A stretch of DNA of 64,000 nucleotides from Ralstonia pickettii (GTDB lineage Bacteria; Pseudomonadota; Gammaproteobacteria; Burkholderiales; Burkholderiaceae), in contig NZ_CP066771.1 of the NCBI RefSeq assembly GCF_016466415.2, positions 930,001-994,000 of the forward strand, in the 5' to 3' direction. Position numbers and translations under genes: made by a program. The notes beneath the pieces are model-generated. The model was given only the letters and a program-made list of their open reading frames with translations, was not told the DNA's origin and did no database searches. Shown in pieces: positions 29,451 to 39,336 of this stretch (positions are counted from its first letter, which is position 1; each line of letters starts with the position of its first letter).

Positions 29451-29480
29451 TTGACGCCAGAGGTTTCTGCCCGCTATAAT
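29451..29480 (+). promoter_or_regulatory. Promoter of the yceD-rpmF operon
   Basis: A -35 TTGACG (29451-29456) and a perfect -10 TATAAT (29475-29480) are spaced by 18 bp, a strong sigma-70 promoter. The transcript would have a leader of about 120 bases before yceD. Confidence 0.8.
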
Positions 29481-29606
29481 CCCGGGTTTCGCGGATTGGC
29501 CGCGCAGTGTCGCAAACCGGGCGCCCAGGCGCAAGGTGTCAGGCGGCGCTGCGGGCGGTTGATCCGGTTTGCGCACCAACAGCAACGCGTTCGACAGGTT
29601 CGATTC

Positions 29607-30143
29607 GTGGATTTTCGTACATTCGATCTTTTCGCGTTCATTCGCGCGGGTGAGCCAGCAAGCGGTACGGTCTCTCTGACCGAGATGCCTCGCCTGCTGG
29701 CCGAGCAAGCCGCCGATGCCCCCGCTGACGCCAACACGCCGTTCAGTTGGCACTTGCAGGGTCTGGTGCGCGAGGAGGCTACCGCGGGCCAGTTGCCGCG
29801 TCAGCGTCTCTTCGTGGATCTTGAAGTGGAGGGTGCAGTCTGGCTGCAATGCCAGCGATGCCTCAAAGCTTACGAGCAGCCGCTCCCGGTGCGCACGCGC
29901 CTGGAAGTCATGCGTTCGGAAGCCGAGGCAGACGCCGCTCCGCTGGACGACGACGAGGCTGACGTGATCGTCGGCTCGCGACATTTTGATCTGATCACGC
30001 AGATCGAGGATGAGCTGTTGCTGGCGTTGCCGGTGTCGCCGCGTCATGCCGTCTGTCCGGATGAGGTGTTGCCGGAAGAGGCTGAAGCCGAAAAGAAGCC
30101 GTCGCCGTTCGCGGTGCTGGCCAACCTGAAGACCAAACATTAG
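29607..30143 (+). CDS. yceD: YceD family protein (DUF177, 23S rRNA accumulation protein)
   Basis: A 178-residue acidic protein. The cysteine pair in WLQCQRCLKAY and a further Cys in HAVCPDE match the DUF177 pattern. YceD is needed for normal 23S rRNA accumulation in E. coli. A GTG start at 29607 is chosen, with AGG 8 bp upstream, because it gives the family-like N terminus DFRTFDLFAFIRAG and lies downstream of the promoter; a longer open frame would begin upstream of the promoter. Followed by rpmF. Confidence 0.85.
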   Translation: MDFRTFDLFAFIRAGEPASGTVSLTEMPRLLAEQAADAPADANTPFSWHLQGLVREEATAGQLPRQRLFVDLEVEGAVWLQCQRCLKAYEQPLPVRTRLEVMRSEAEADAAPLDDDEADVIVGSRHFDLITQIEDELLLALPVSPRHAVCPDEVLPEEAEAEKKPSPFAVLANLKTKH

Positions 30144-30258
30144 GCGTGCGCGAGTATTGCGCGCGCTGATGGAAGTACGTTTCACACGCCTACCGGAATG
30201 GCTACGCTCCGGCTCCGTGTGATGTGATAAGATTGATTAAATTGCTTAGGAGTCAGTC

Positions 30259-30438
30259 ATGGCTGTTCAACAAAACAAGAAGTCGCCGTCCAAGCGCGGC
30301 ATGCATCGTTCGCACGATTTCCTGACGGCGGCCCCGATCGCTGTCGAGCCGACCACCGGCGAAGTGCACTTGCGTCACCACGTGAGCCCGAATGGCTACT
30401 ATCGTGGTCGCAAGGTCGTGAAGACCAAGAACGACTGA
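30259..30438 (+). CDS. rpmF: 50S ribosomal protein L32
   Basis: A basic 59-residue ribosomal protein, starting [20 protein letters not shown] and ending in KVVKTKND, the standard L32 length. TTAGGAG lies 6 bp before the ATG. It is the second gene after yceD, as in most proteobacteria, and is followed by a strong terminator. Confidence 0.97.
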   Translation: MAVQQNKKSPSKRGMHRSHDFLTAAPIAVEPTTGEVHLRHHVSPNGYYRGRKVVKTKND

Positions 30439-30504
30439 TGCGATTTGCCAGTTTTCTGGCAAGCGTGTTGGGTTGGTCTGAACGCACAGGTTCATGATGC
30501 AAGC

Positions 30505-30537
30505 AAAAAAGCGGCAAGCCAATTTGCCGCTTTTTTG
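30505..30537 (+). terminator. Terminator after rpmF
   Basis: A 13-bp stem, AAAAAAGCGGCAA (30505-30517) with TTGCCGCTTTTTT (30524-30536), has a six-base loop. It separates rpmF from plsX, so the plsX-fab group probably has its own promoter or depends on readthrough. Confidence 0.88.
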
Positions 30538-30628
30538 TTGAGCGAAATTCGGCAATGCGTGTACGGGTTTGTGTACCATACGCGCGCCAACGGCCGGAGC
30601 CGCACGTGAAACCGCAACTCAGACTCGC

Positions 30629-31690
30629 ATGACCATCAAGCTTGCCATCGACTGCATGGGTGGCGATCACGGCGTTGGCGTGACAATCCCTGCAGCGATC
30701 CATTTTCTCGCCGCACACGAAGACGTCGAAATGCTGCTCGTCGGGCAGCCCGATGCCATCGCGGCGCAGCTCAAGCGACTCCACGCCACCGCGAACCCGC
30801 GCGTCCACGTCGTTCCCGCCTCCGAGGTGGTGTCGATGGACGATCCGGTCGAGGTCGCGTTGCGCAAGAAGAAAGATTCTTCAATGCGCGTGGCCATCAA
30901 TCAGCTCAAGGAAGGCGCCGCTCAGGCGTGCGTTTCCGCCGGCAACACCGGCGCGTTGATGGCCGTGTCCCGTTACGTTCTCAAGACGTTGGACGGCATT
31001 GACCGCCCGGCGATCGCCACGGCCATCCCGAACGAGAAGGGCGCAGGCACCACCGTGCTGGATCTTGGTGCCAACGCTGACTGCGAGCCCGAGCACCTGC
31101 TGCAATTCGCGCAGATGGCCTCGGCGATGGTGTCGGTGGTCGAGCAGAAGCCGCGTCCAACGGTCGGTCTGCTCAACATCGGCGAAGAAGTCATCAAGGG
31201 CAACGAGGTCGTCAAGCAGGCGGGTGAGCTGCTGCGCGCCTCCGATCTCAACTTCTTCGGCAACGTTGAAGGCAACGACATCTTCAAGGGTACGACCGAC
31301 ATCGTTGTCTGCGACGGCTTTGTCGGCAACGTGGCGCTCAAAAGCACCGAAGGACTGGCCAAGATGATCGGTGAGATGCTGCGCCAGGAATTCAGCCGCT
31401 CGTGGTTCACCAAGTTGCTTGCTGTCGTGGCGCTGCCGGTGCTGACGCGTTTCAAACGGCGCGTGGATCATCGGCGCTACAATGGCGCCGCGCTGCTCGG
31501 TCTGCGTGGTCTGGTCATCAAGAGCCACGGCTCGGCCGACGCCTACGCGTTCGAATGGGCCATCAAGCGTGCCTACGACGCCGCGGCCAACGGCGTGATC
31601 GCCCGCATTGCGCAGGCGTTCGAATCGCACCATGACGCAGCGGGCGCTGCGCCGGTCTCCACTTCCACTCCGGCCGCCGACGCGGCTTGA
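30629..31690 (+). CDS. plsX: Phosphate acyltransferase PlsX
   Basis: Makes acyl-phosphate from acyl-ACP for phospholipid synthesis. The 353-residue protein has [14 protein letters not shown] at the start and [21 protein letters not shown] and [11 protein letters not shown] further on, all typical. The ATG at 30629 is chosen for this N terminus. First gene of the plsX-fabH-fabD-fabG-acpP-fabF cluster. Confidence 0.95.
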   Translation: MTIKLAIDCMGGDHGVGVTIPAAIHFLAAHEDVEMLLVGQPDAIAAQLKRLHATANPRVHVVPASEVVSMDDPVEVALRKKKDSSMRVAINQLKEGAAQACVSAGNTGALMAVSRYVLKTLDGIDRPAIATAIPNEKGAGTTVLDLGANADCEPEHLLQFAQMASAMVSVVEQKPRPTVGLLNIGEEVIKGNEVVKQAGELLRASDLNFFGNVEGNDIFKGTTDIVVCDGFVGNVALKSTEGLAKMIGEMLRQEFSRSWFTKLLAVVALPVLTRFKRRVDHRRYNGAALLGLRGLVIKSHGSADAYAFEWAIKRAYDAAANGVIARIAQAFESHHDAAGAAPVSTSTPAADAA

Positions 31691-31726
31691 ACGCGTCGCC
31701 CCGAGTCAGATTTCACCCCACCGCAC

Positions 31727-32707
31727 ATGACACGTTTCGCAAGGATCATCGGTACGGGCAGCTACTTGCCGCCCAAGCGGGTTACCAATGACGAACTGGC
31801 GGCCCAGTTGGCCGAGAAGGGTATTGAGACGAGCGACGAATGGATCGTCTCGCGCAGCGGCATTCGGGCGCGTCATTTCGCCGAGCCGGATGTTACGTGC
31901 AGCGACCTCGCCGTGAGGGCGGCCGAGCGCGCGATCGAAGCCGCCGGCATCGATCGCTCCGAACTCGACCTGATCCTGGTGGCGACGTCCACGCCGGATT
32001 TCGTGTTCCCAAGCACGGCGTGCCTGGTGCAGCAGAAGCTCGGCATCACCAACGGGTGCGCCGCGTTCGACGTGCAGGCCGTGTGTTCCGGCTTCGTCTA
32101 CGCGCTGGCAACGGCCGACAAATTTATCCGCTCGGGTGCCTATCGCAACGTGCTGGTGATTGGCTCCGAAGTCTTCTCGCGCATCATCGATTTCACCGAT
32201 CGCACCACTTGTGTGCTGTTTGGCGATGGCGCTGGCGCCGTGGTGCTGCAGGCTTCTGACGAGCCGGGCATCCTGTCGACTGCGCTGCATGCTGACGGCA
32301 GCCACGCCAACATCCTGTGCGTGCCGGGCAACGTGGCCGCGGGCGCAATCCAGGGCAGCGCCTTCCTCTACATGGATGGTCAGGCTGTCTTCAAGCTGGC
32401 CGTCACGGTGCTCGACAAGGTTGCCCGTGAAGCACTGGCAGCAGCGGAACTCGATGCCTCGCAAGTCGACTGGTTGATCCCGCACCAGGCGAACATCCGC
32501 ATCATGCAGGGCACGACCAAGAAGCTGGGCCTCTCGAACGAGCGCCTGATCGTGACCGTCGATGAACATGGCAACACGTCTGCAGCCTCGATTCCGCTGG
32601 CGCTCGACGTTGCTGTGCGCGACGGCCGCATCCAGCGCGGCCAGCATGTGATGCTCGAGGGCGTGGGCGGCGGCTTCACCTGGGGCGCCGCGCTGCTGCG
32701 CTTCTGA
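31727..32707 (+). CDS. fabH: 3-oxoacyl-ACP synthase III
   Basis: Condenses acetyl-CoA with malonyl-ACP to start fatty-acid synthesis. In 326 residues it has the Cys-His-Asn triad: C120 in [10 protein letters not shown], the His in PHQANIRIM and the Asn in EHGNTSAAS. It lies 36 bp after plsX and 32 bp before fabD. Confidence 0.96.
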   Translation: MTRFARIIGTGSYLPPKRVTNDELAAQLAEKGIETSDEWIVSRSGIRARHFAEPDVTCSDLAVRAAERAIEAAGIDRSELDLILVATSTPDFVFPSTACLVQQKLGITNGCAAFDVQAVCSGFVYALATADKFIRSGAYRNVLVIGSEVFSRIIDFTDRTTCVLFGDGAGAVVLQASDEPGILSTALHADGSHANILCVPGNVAAGAIQGSAFLYMDGQAVFKLAVTVLDKVAREALAAAELDASQVDWLIPHQANIRIMQGTTKKLGLSNERLIVTVDEHGNTSAASIPLALDVAVRDGRIQRGQHVMLEGVGGGFTWGAALLRF

Positions 32708-32739
32708 TTGACGAATTTCCAGAACGAACAATACGAGCC

Positions 32740-33669
32740 ATGACATTCGCTTTCGTCTTCCCCGGCCAGGGTTCGCAATCGGTCGGCATGCTCAATGCGT
32801 TTGCCGATCATCCGGCCGTGGCGGCCACGCTGGCCGAGGCGTCCGACGCGCTGGGCCAGGACATCGGCAAGCTGATCGCCGAAGGCCCGGCTGAAGAGCT
32901 GAACCTGACCACCAACACGCAGCCGGTCATGCTGACGGCTGCCGTTGCAGTCTATCGTGCATGGCAGGCCGCCGGTGGCCCGACGCCCACCGTCGTGGCC
33001 GGCCATAGCCTCGGCGAGTATTCGGCGCTGGTCGCCGCGGGTGCCATCGCGTTCAAAGACGCTGTACCGCTGGTGCGTTTCCGTGCCAAGGCGATGCAGG
33101 AAGCTGTACCGGTGGGCGAGGGCGGTATGGCTGCGATCCTCGGCCTGTCGGACGATGATGTGCGCGCCGCATGCGCAGAAGCTTCGGTCGCAGGCGTCGT
33201 CGAAGCCGTGAACTTCAATGCGCCGGCCCAGGTGGTGATCGCCGGTGCCAAGGCGGCCGTTGAGAAGGCTTGCGAAATCGCCAAGGCCAAGGGTGCCAAG
33301 CGCGCGCTGCCGCTGCCGGTGTCGGCGCCGTTCCACTCGTCGCTGCTCAAGCCGGCGTCGGATCGCCTTCGCGAGTATCTCGCCAACGTGACGGTCAATG
33401 CCCCGGTGATCCCCGTCATCAACAACGTGGACGTGGCCGTGGTGAGCGACCCGGCTGCCATCAAGGATGCGCTGGTGCGTCAGGCAGCATCGCCGGTGCG
33501 CTGGGTCGAGACCGTGCAGAAGATGAAGGGTGACGGCATCACCCGCGTGGTCGAATGCGGCCCGGGCAAGGTGCTGGCCGGCCTGGTCAAGCGTATCGAT
33601 GGCGAGATCGTCGGTGACGCGATCTTTGATCCGGCGTCGCTGGAAGCTGTGCTGGGCCAACTCAAATAA
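32740..33669 (+). CDS. fabD: Malonyl CoA-ACP transacylase
   Basis: Loads malonyl groups onto ACP. The 309-residue protein has the QGSQ motif at the start, the active serine in GHSLGEYSALV and the catalytic His in PVSAPFHSSLL. Placed between fabH and fabG. Confidence 0.96.
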   Translation: MTFAFVFPGQGSQSVGMLNAFADHPAVAATLAEASDALGQDIGKLIAEGPAEELNLTTNTQPVMLTAAVAVYRAWQAAGGPTPTVVAGHSLGEYSALVAAGAIAFKDAVPLVRFRAKAMQEAVPVGEGGMAAILGLSDDDVRAACAEASVAGVVEAVNFNAPAQVVIAGAKAAVEKACEIAKAKGAKRALPLPVSAPFHSSLLKPASDRLREYLANVTVNAPVIPVINNVDVAVVSDPAAIKDALVRQAASPVRWVETVQKMKGDGITRVVECGPGKVLAGLVKRIDGEIVGDAIFDPASLEAVLGQLK

Positions 33670-33683
33670 TCAACGGACTTCGT

Positions 33684-34433
33684 ATGACCCAGGCATTGAA
33701 CAATCAGGTCGCGCTCGTTACCGGCGCCTCACGCGGCATCGGTCGAGCCATCGCGTTGGAACTGGCACGCCAGGGTGCGACGGTGGTCGGTACGGCCACG
33801 TCTGAAGCCGGAGCGCAAGCCATCACGGCTTACTTTGCCGAAGCCGGCGTCAAGGGCAGGGGCGTGGTGCTCAACGTGAATGACGCCGCGCGCGGCGAGG
33901 CCGTCATCGAGGAAACCATCAAGACGCACGGCGGCCTGAACATTCTCGTCAACAATGCCGGCATCACGCAGGACAACCTGGCGATGCGCATGAAGGACGA
34001 CGAGTGGGTGTCCGTCATCGATACGAACCTCTCCGCCGTGTTCCGCCTGTCGCGCGCCGTGCTGCGCCCGATGATGAAGGCACGCGGTGGCCGTATCATC
34101 AACATCACTTCGGTGGTGGGCTCGGCCGGCAACCCGGGTCAAGCCAACTACGCCGCGGCCAAGGCGGGCGTGGAGGGCATGTCCCGCGCGCTGGCACGTG
34201 AGATCGGCAGTCGTAACATCACCGTGAACTGTATCGCGCCGGGCTTTATCGACACTGACATGACGAAGGTCCTGTCCGAAGAGCAACATACCGCGCTGAA
34301 GGCGCAGATTCCGCTGGGCCGCCTGGGCGCTCCGGAAGACATCGCCAGCGCAGTTGCCTTCCTGGCGTCACCGGCGGCGGGCTACATTACCGGCTCGACG
34401 CTGCACGTCAACGGCGGCATGTACATGGGATAA
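33684..34433 (+). CDS. fabG: 3-oxoacyl-ACP reductase FabG
   Basis: NADPH-dependent reductase of 249 residues in the elongation cycle. It has TGASRGIG, NNAGIT, the catalytic Ser in NITSVVG and the YxxxK motif as YAAAKAG. It follows fabD by 14 bp. A gap of 186 bp with a promoter separates it from acpP. Confidence 0.96.
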   Translation: MTQALNNQVALVTGASRGIGRAIALELARQGATVVGTATSEAGAQAITAYFAEAGVKGRGVVLNVNDAARGEAVIEETIKTHGGLNILVNNAGITQDNLAMRMKDDEWVSVIDTNLSAVFRLSRAVLRPMMKARGGRIINITSVVGSAGNPGQANYAAAKAGVEGMSRALAREIGSRNITVNCIAPGFIDTDMTKVLSEEQHTALKAQIPLGRLGAPEDIASAVAFLASPAAGYITGSTLHVNGGMYMG

Positions 34434-34575
34434 GGAAGCCGTCCCGGCGGCGGGTGTGCGGGGCTTTGCGCATGCGTAAAATCCTGTGCGATCGCTGATT
34501 TAACTGGCTTTTAGCATCATGTTGGGCGCATTTTTTGCATGGATTCCGGAGCGGTTTTTCACCGCGCAAACCTGC

Positions 34576-34581
34576 TAGAAT
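34576..34581 (+). promoter_or_regulatory. Probable acpP promoter (-10 box)
   Basis: TAGAAT lies 38 bp upstream of the acpP ATG. The matching -35 is weak (T-rich, about 34553-34560). An own promoter would fit the high ACP demand; the assignment is tentative. Confidence 0.45.
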
Positions 34582-34619
34582 GCGCGCACTTTTTGTCGAA
34601 TACTTCCCTGGAGGGTTAA

Positions 34620-34859
34620 ATGGACAACATCGACGCACGCGTTAAGAAGATCGTTGCTGAGCAACTCGGCGTAGCCGAAGCAGACATCAAGAACGAATCG
34701 TCGTTCGTGAACGATCTGGGCGCGGATTCGCTCGATACGGTTGAGCTGGTGATGGCTCTGGAAGACGAGTTCGGTATGGAAATCCCGGACGAAGAAGCCG
34801 AGAAGATCACCACGGTGCAGCAAGCCATCGATTACGCGACCGCCCACGTCAAGGCGTAA
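34620..34859 (+). CDS. acpP: Acyl carrier protein
   Basis: Acidic carrier of 79 residues. The phosphopantetheine serine is in [14 protein letters not shown] strong GGAGGG ribosome binding site sits 4 bp before the ATG. Its activating enzyme AcpS is encoded at 47850-48293 in this window. A large hairpin follows before fabF. Confidence 0.98.
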   Translation: MDNIDARVKKIVAEQLGVAEADIKNESSFVNDLGADSLDTVELVMALEDEFGMEIPDEEAEKITTVQQAIDYATAHVKA

Positions 34860-34885
34860 GCGTCAATCGATCTCTTGACATCGCG

Positions 34886-34939
34886 GGCCACAGAAAGGGC
34901 GGTTGTCCGGTTTGACCGGGTGGCGCGTTTTCTGTGGCC
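34886..34939 (+). repeat. Large stem-loop between acpP and fabF
   Basis: Perfect 11-bp arms, GGCCACAGAAA (34886-34896) and TTTCTGTGGCC (34929-34939), enclose 32 bases that contain a small inner hairpin (CCGG-TTTGA-CCGG). A short T-rich stretch follows. It could be a partial terminator or an mRNA-stabilising 3' end for acpP. Confidence 0.65.
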
Positions 34940-34972
34940 TTTGTCGCTGATACAGAGTTGCAGGAAAGCATA

Positions 34973-36205
34973 GTGAGCCGTCGTCGCGTAGTCGTAACCG
35001 GCCTGGGGCTGGTCTCTCCGGTGGGGAACTCGGTCGCCGAGGGGTGGGCCAATCTGGTCGCCGGCAAGTCCGGGATCGCCACCATCACCAAATTCGATCC
35101 GTCGAACCTGGCCGTGCATTTCGCCGGCGAGGTGAAGGGTTTCAACGCCGAGGAGTACATCCCGGCGAAGGAAGCCCGCAACATGGATACGTTCATCCAT
35201 TACGGCATTGCTGCCGGCGTGCAGGCGCTCAAGGACAGCGGGCTGGAAGTGACCGAAGCCAATGCGGAGCGCATTGGTGTGCTAGTCGGTTCCGGTATCG
35301 GCGGTCTGCCGATGATCGAAGATACACACCAGACCTACGTCGACCGCGGTCCGCGTCGTATTTCGCCGTTCTTTGTGCCGGGTTCGATCATCAACATGAT
35401 TTCCGGCCATCTGAGCATCATGTTTGGCCTGAAGGGGCCGAATCTGGCAGCCGTTACGGCGTGTACGACCGGTTTGCACAGCATTGGTCTGGCTGCGCGT
35501 CTCATCCAGGCGGGCGATGCCGACGCGATGGTGGCCGGCGGTGCCGAATCGACCGTTTCGCCGCTGGGCATTGGTGGCTTTGCTGCCGCCCGTGCGCTGT
35601 CCACGCGCAACGATGATCCGGCTACGGCCTCCCGTCCCTGGGATAAGGACCGCGACGGCTTCGTCCTTGGCGAAGGTGCGGGTGTGATGGTGCTGGAAGA
35701 ATACGAGTCGGCGAAGGCTCGCGGCGCCACGATTTATGCAGAAGTTGCCGGCTTCGGCATGAGCGGTGACGCTTTCCACATGACGGCACCGAACATGGAC
35801 GGCCCTCGCCGCTGCATGCTGAACGCACTGCGCGATGCTGGCATGAACGCAGATCAGGTCCATTACCTGAATGCGCACGGCACGTCCACGCCGCTCGGCG
35901 ACAAGAACGAATCCGAAGCCATCAAGGCGGCTTTTGGCGATCACGCGGCCAAGATCGTCGTGAACTCCACAAAGTCTATGACCGGTCACTTGCTGGGTGG
36001 CGCGGGCGGTTTGGAGTCGGTGTTTACGGTGCTCGCGCTGCATAATCAGGTATCGCCGCCGACCATCAACATTTTCAACCAAGACCCCGAGTGCGATCTG
36101 GATTACTGCGCGAACACCGCGCGGGACATGAAGATCGACGTGGCCGTGAAGAACAACTTCGGCTTCGGCGGGACGAACGGTACGCTGGTGTTCAAGCGCC
36201 CGTAA
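34973..36205 (+). CDS. fabF: 3-oxoacyl-ACP synthase II
   Basis: Elongating condensing enzyme of 410 residues. The Cys-His-His triad is in [21 protein letters not shown] and [19 protein letters not shown] start at 34973 with CAGGAAAG upstream gives the standard N terminus [15 protein letters not shown]; an ATG 39 bp upstream lies inside the hairpin and is unlikely. Confidence 0.96.
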   Translation: MSRRRVVVTGLGLVSPVGNSVAEGWANLVAGKSGIATITKFDPSNLAVHFAGEVKGFNAEEYIPAKEARNMDTFIHYGIAAGVQALKDSGLEVTEANAERIGVLVGSGIGGLPMIEDTHQTYVDRGPRRISPFFVPGSIINMISGHLSIMFGLKGPNLAAVTACTTGLHSIGLAARLIQAGDADAMVAGGAESTVSPLGIGGFAAARALSTRNDDPATASRPWDKDRDGFVLGEGAGVMVLEEYESAKARGATIYAEVAGFGMSGDAFHMTAPNMDGPRRCMLNALRDAGMNADQVHYLNAHGTSTPLGDKNESEAIKAAFGDHAAKIVVNSTKSMTGHLLGGAGGLESVFTVLALHNQVSPPTINIFNQDPECDLDYCANTARDMKIDVAVKNNFGFGGTNGTLVFKRP

Positions 36206-36252
36206 GGCAGAGCGGCACTTCGCCCGAGGGCGCGTGCCGCTTCCTTGTTGCC

Positions 36253-36744
36253 TTGGTTATTCAGCTCCTTGTCTTTCCAGCGCCGTATCGGCGGTTATGC
36301 GGGATCAGCCGATTCGGCATGGCTGTTCTTGTCTGCGCGGTGGTGTTGTGGGCGATCAAGGCATGGGGCGCCGCATTGCCTTGGTTTACCTGGGGCGCTA
36401 TCACCGGGTTGACGATGGCTGCCTGCGTTCCCTTGATGGTGAACCGTTCACCGCTCGCAATGGAACTGATGTGGCGCGCTCGTCTCAAAGAGGACGGAGA
36501 GCCGGGGCAAGCCGTGTGGCAGGTCCGATTGAAAGCGTCAAAAGCGGTCCAAAATGCGCCTCTGCTATGGTCATGGGCACTTGGTGAGCGCGTCTTGGTC
36601 CTTGGGGTCGCGCGCCGCGGGTGGTGTCCACAGATTTTCGTGCTGATGCCGCCGTGGTTTTCCGCCAGGACGCTACGTCGTATGCGAAGTCTATTGCGCC
36701 TGGGGCCCCCGCGGCTGGTTTCCCAGGTGTCCGGTGTGTCGTAG
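36253..36744 (+). CDS. Putative YgfX-like membrane protein upstream of rpoE
   Basis: Up to 163 residues. A hydrophobic N-terminal half with two membrane segments (about residues 23-40 and 44-62) is followed by a soluble part ending in ARTLRRMRSLLRLGPP, which resembles the C-terminal pattern of YgfX/CptA. The start is uncertain: TTG at 36253 gives a YgfX-like N terminus, while the first in-frame ATG is at 36319 (141 residues). No clear ribosome binding site is seen for either. The stop lies just upstream of the rpoE leader. Function in this setting is unknown. Confidence 0.55.
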   Translation: MVIQLLVFPAPYRRLCGISRFGMAVLVCAVVLWAIKAWGAALPWFTWGAITGLTMAACVPLMVNRSPLAMELMWRARLKEDGEPGQAVWQVRLKASKAVQNAPLLWSWALGERVLVLGVARRGWCPQIFVLMPPWFSARTLRRMRSLLRLGPPRLVSQVSGVS

Positions 36745-36805
36745 GTAAAATACAACGTTTCCGAGTCACATAAATTCAAGGCGATACACTGCAGGTGAAG
36801 AATCC

Positions 36806-37405
36806 GTGAGCGAACGCGAAGCCGACCAGATCCTCGTCGAGCGCGTCCAGCAAGGCGACAAGCGAGCATTTGAACTGCTGGTGGTCAAGTATCACCGGAA
36901 GATCATTCGGCTCGTCTCCCGCCTGATCCGTGACCCGGCCGAAGTCGAGGATGTGGCACAGGATGCCTTTATCAAGGCCTACCGTGCGTTGCCCCAGTTC
37001 CGGGGGGAATCCGCGTTCTATACGTGGCTGTATCGCATCGCCGTCAACACGGCAAAGAATTACCTGGCGACGCAGGGTCGGCGCCCTGAATCGTCCAGCG
37101 ACATCGACACCGAAGAGGCTGAAACTTTTGCCGACGGTGAGCTACTAAGGGATATCAATACGCCGGACTCCATGCTGCACACCAAGCAGGTGGCCGAAAC
37201 GGTCAACCGTGCAATGGAAGCGCTGCCCGAAGAATTGCGTACTGCAATCACACTCCGGGAGATCGAGGGTCTGAGCTATGAGGAAATCGCTGAGGCAATG
37301 GAATGCCCGATCGGCACGGTCCGGTCCCGCATTTTCCGGGCGCGCGAGGCGATTGCCGAGAAATTGCGCCCCCTGCTGGGAACAGTCGAGGGCAAACGGT
37401 GGTAG
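36806..37405 (+). CDS. rpoE: RNA polymerase sigma factor RpoE (AlgU type)
   Basis: ECF sigma factor of 199 residues for envelope stress. Region 2 contains DVAQDAFIKAYRALPQFRG and TWLYRIAVNTAKN; region 4 has LREIEGLSYEEIAEAMECPIGTVRSRIFRARE. The GTG start at 36806 gives the conserved N terminus SEREADQ. The linked anti-sigma gene rseA and then mucB and mucD follow. Confidence 0.96.
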   Translation: MSEREADQILVERVQQGDKRAFELLVVKYHRKIIRLVSRLIRDPAEVEDVAQDAFIKAYRALPQFRGESAFYTWLYRIAVNTAKNYLATQGRRPESSSDIDTEEAETFADGELLRDINTPDSMLHTKQVAETVNRAMEALPEELRTAITLREIEGLSYEEIAEAMECPIGTVRSRIFRAREAIAEKLRPLLGTVEGKRW

Positions 37406-37512
37406 CCAGCCGATATGACAAGCCGGCGGCCGCATGCGGCTGCAAACGGTGAAACCTCGGGAAGTCTTCTCTCGGATCGTTGATTGGACGTTGGAGTTTT
37501 TGGGGTCGGGAA

Positions 37513-38145
37513 ATGGGTCAGGCTCAATTGCAAACAGCAGAAGCGGAGTTCGCGCAGCGCATCTCTGCTTTGATGGACGGCGAAGTCGCGGCGCACGAGG
37601 TGTCGTCTGCGGTCGAGCTCGCCAAGGATGTTGAGGGCGCTGCGCATTGGCGCGAATATCAACTGATCGGCGACGTGCTCCGGTCAGAAGATCTTCTGAA
37701 CACGCGTTCCTCAGAAGATTTCGTCAGCCGGTTCTCGGCCAAGCTCGACGCCGAGCCGCATCTGCTGGTGCCGGCTGTGGCACAGCGTGCGAAAGCCCAG
37801 GAGAGGCACCGCTTCCTGGTCAGCCCCGCTTGGGTCCGCCGGATCATGCCGACGACCGCGGTGGCGGCGGCGGTGGCGGCCGTTAGCTGGGTTGTCGTGC
37901 CGCAGCTGCGCGGTCCTGCCGATGGTGCCGACGGCTCTCCCGCGTTGGTCGCCAAAGCGACGCAGGGTGGCGGCGCGCAGGCGCTGACCGTGGCGGCAAC
38001 CGACAATACGCCAATGATCCGTGATGCCCGTCTGGACGAATACTTGAGCGCTCACCGCCAGTCGGCGACCAACGGTATGGTGGTTCCTTATCTGCGTGCA
38101 GTGGCCAACGGGGTGGCGAACACCCAGGACTCCAATCAGGAATAA
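37513..38145 (+). CDS. rseA: Anti-sigma factor RseA
   Basis: A 210-residue inner-membrane protein. Its cytoplasmic N terminus (AEFAQRISALMDGE, HWREYQLIGDVLRSE) holds RpoE inactive. A single membrane segment lies at about 118-136 and the periplasmic tail would contact RseB. The ATG at 37513 is preferred because the family starts just before this block. It ends TAATG, overlapping mucB by one base. Confidence 0.9.
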   Translation: MGQAQLQTAEAEFAQRISALMDGEVAAHEVSSAVELAKDVEGAAHWREYQLIGDVLRSEDLLNTRSSEDFVSRFSAKLDAEPHLLVPAVAQRAKAQERHRFLVSPAWVRRIMPTTAVAAAVAAVSWVVVPQLRGPADGADGSPALVAKATQGGGAQALTVAATDNTPMIRDARLDEYLSAHRQSATNGMVVPYLRAVANGVANTQDSNQE

Positions 38146-39254
38146 TGCGGGCATCCATGTCGAAGGTGTGGCACCCCGTTGCCGGGGCAGGCGCCCGCAA
38201 GCTGCAGGCCGTTCGGCGGTCGGTTTTTCTTCTTCTGTGTGTTTCGGCGCTGGCGACTGCTGCGCAGCCGCAGCCCGATCCCATGCCGCGCAAGGAGGCC
38301 GCCTCCTGGCTCGCCAAAATCCATCGCGCGGCGCTCAAGCAGAACTATGTCGGCACGCTGACGTATCAGCGTGGCACCGGCATGCACTCCACCCGCATCC
38401 AGCATTACGCCGATCTCTTCAATAATGAGTATGAGCGCGTCGAAGCGCTGGACGGCAAGCAGCGCGAAATGCTGCGCCAGAATGACGTCGTCCGGAACCT
38501 GATTTACGACGTCAAACTCGTTGTGACGGAGAAGCAGGAGCACAAGGACAGCTTCCCCGCGCTGCTCGCCACCACCAATGGCGATGTGCTCGATCAATAC
38601 GACATGCGCCATCTACCGACAGAGCGCGTCGCGGGCATGGATTGCGAAGTCTTCCAGCTCGATCCGAAGGACGGCTACCGCTATGCCTACCGTATCTGGG
38701 CGGAGCGTAACAGCGGTTTGCTTATGCGTGCCCAGACCATCGGTGAAGACGGCAAGGTGCTTGAACAGGTTGCCTTCTCGCAAGTCGAACTGGGTGTGCC
38801 GTCGGAAAAGCAGAAGATCGTTTCTGCGTTCAAGAACCTGAACGGCTGGAGTCAGTACGAGATCGTGACGCAGCCGACCAATCTGGCCGAGCAAGGCTGG
38901 ACGATCGGCAACCCCGTCAAGGGCTTCCAGAAGATCCGCGAGGTGCGCCGTCCGCTGGGCGACGTTGCGCCGGCCGGCAAGAACGCTTCCGGTTTCGAGG
39001 TCCAGCAGGTCGTGTTCAGTGACGGGCTCGCAGGACTGTCGCTCTTCATTGAGCCGGTGTCGGAAAAACGCACGCGTCGCGAGGGCTTTATCTCGCAAGG
39101 GGCCACGCATGTGATGGTGCGACGTGTTGCCGATTTCTGGCTGACCGTGGTAGGCGAAGTCCCGTTTGCTACCATCAAGCAGTTTGGCGCAGCAGTCGAC
39201 TACAAGCCGGTGTCCGCCAACGCGACCAACAAGCCTGTCGGCGCGCCGCAGTAG
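38145..39254 (+). CDS. rseB: Periplasmic sigma-E regulator MucB/RseB
   Basis: A 369-residue exported protein that binds RseA and shields it from cleavage until envelope stress. It has a signal peptide (about 1-40, hydrophobic core FLLLCVSALATAA), the lipid-sensing MucB domain (SWLAKIHRAALKQNYVGTL) and a C-terminal domain. The start ATG overlaps the rseA stop (TAATG); a second ATG at 38157 is an alternative. Confidence 0.93.
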   Translation: MRASMSKVWHPVAGAGARKLQAVRRSVFLLLCVSALATAAQPQPDPMPRKEAASWLAKIHRAALKQNYVGTLTYQRGTGMHSTRIQHYADLFNNEYERVEALDGKQREMLRQNDVVRNLIYDVKLVVTEKQEHKDSFPALLATTNGDVLDQYDMRHLPTERVAGMDCEVFQLDPKDGYRYAYRIWAERNSGLLMRAQTIGEDGKVLEQVAFSQVELGVPSEKQKIVSAFKNLNGWSQYEIVTQPTNLAEQGWTIGNPVKGFQKIREVRRPLGDVAPAGKNASGFEVQQVVFSDGLAGLSLFIEPVSEKRTRREGFISQGATHVMVRRVADFWLTVVGEVPFATIKQFGAAVDYKPVSANATNKPVGAPQ

Positions 39255-39336
39255 CCGCGGCCGGCACCTGCCGTGGACGCGCGGCGCGGCCGCCGCGATC
39301 CCATTTTTCTATCTGTTTTTGCCCCGGGGAGCCTTC

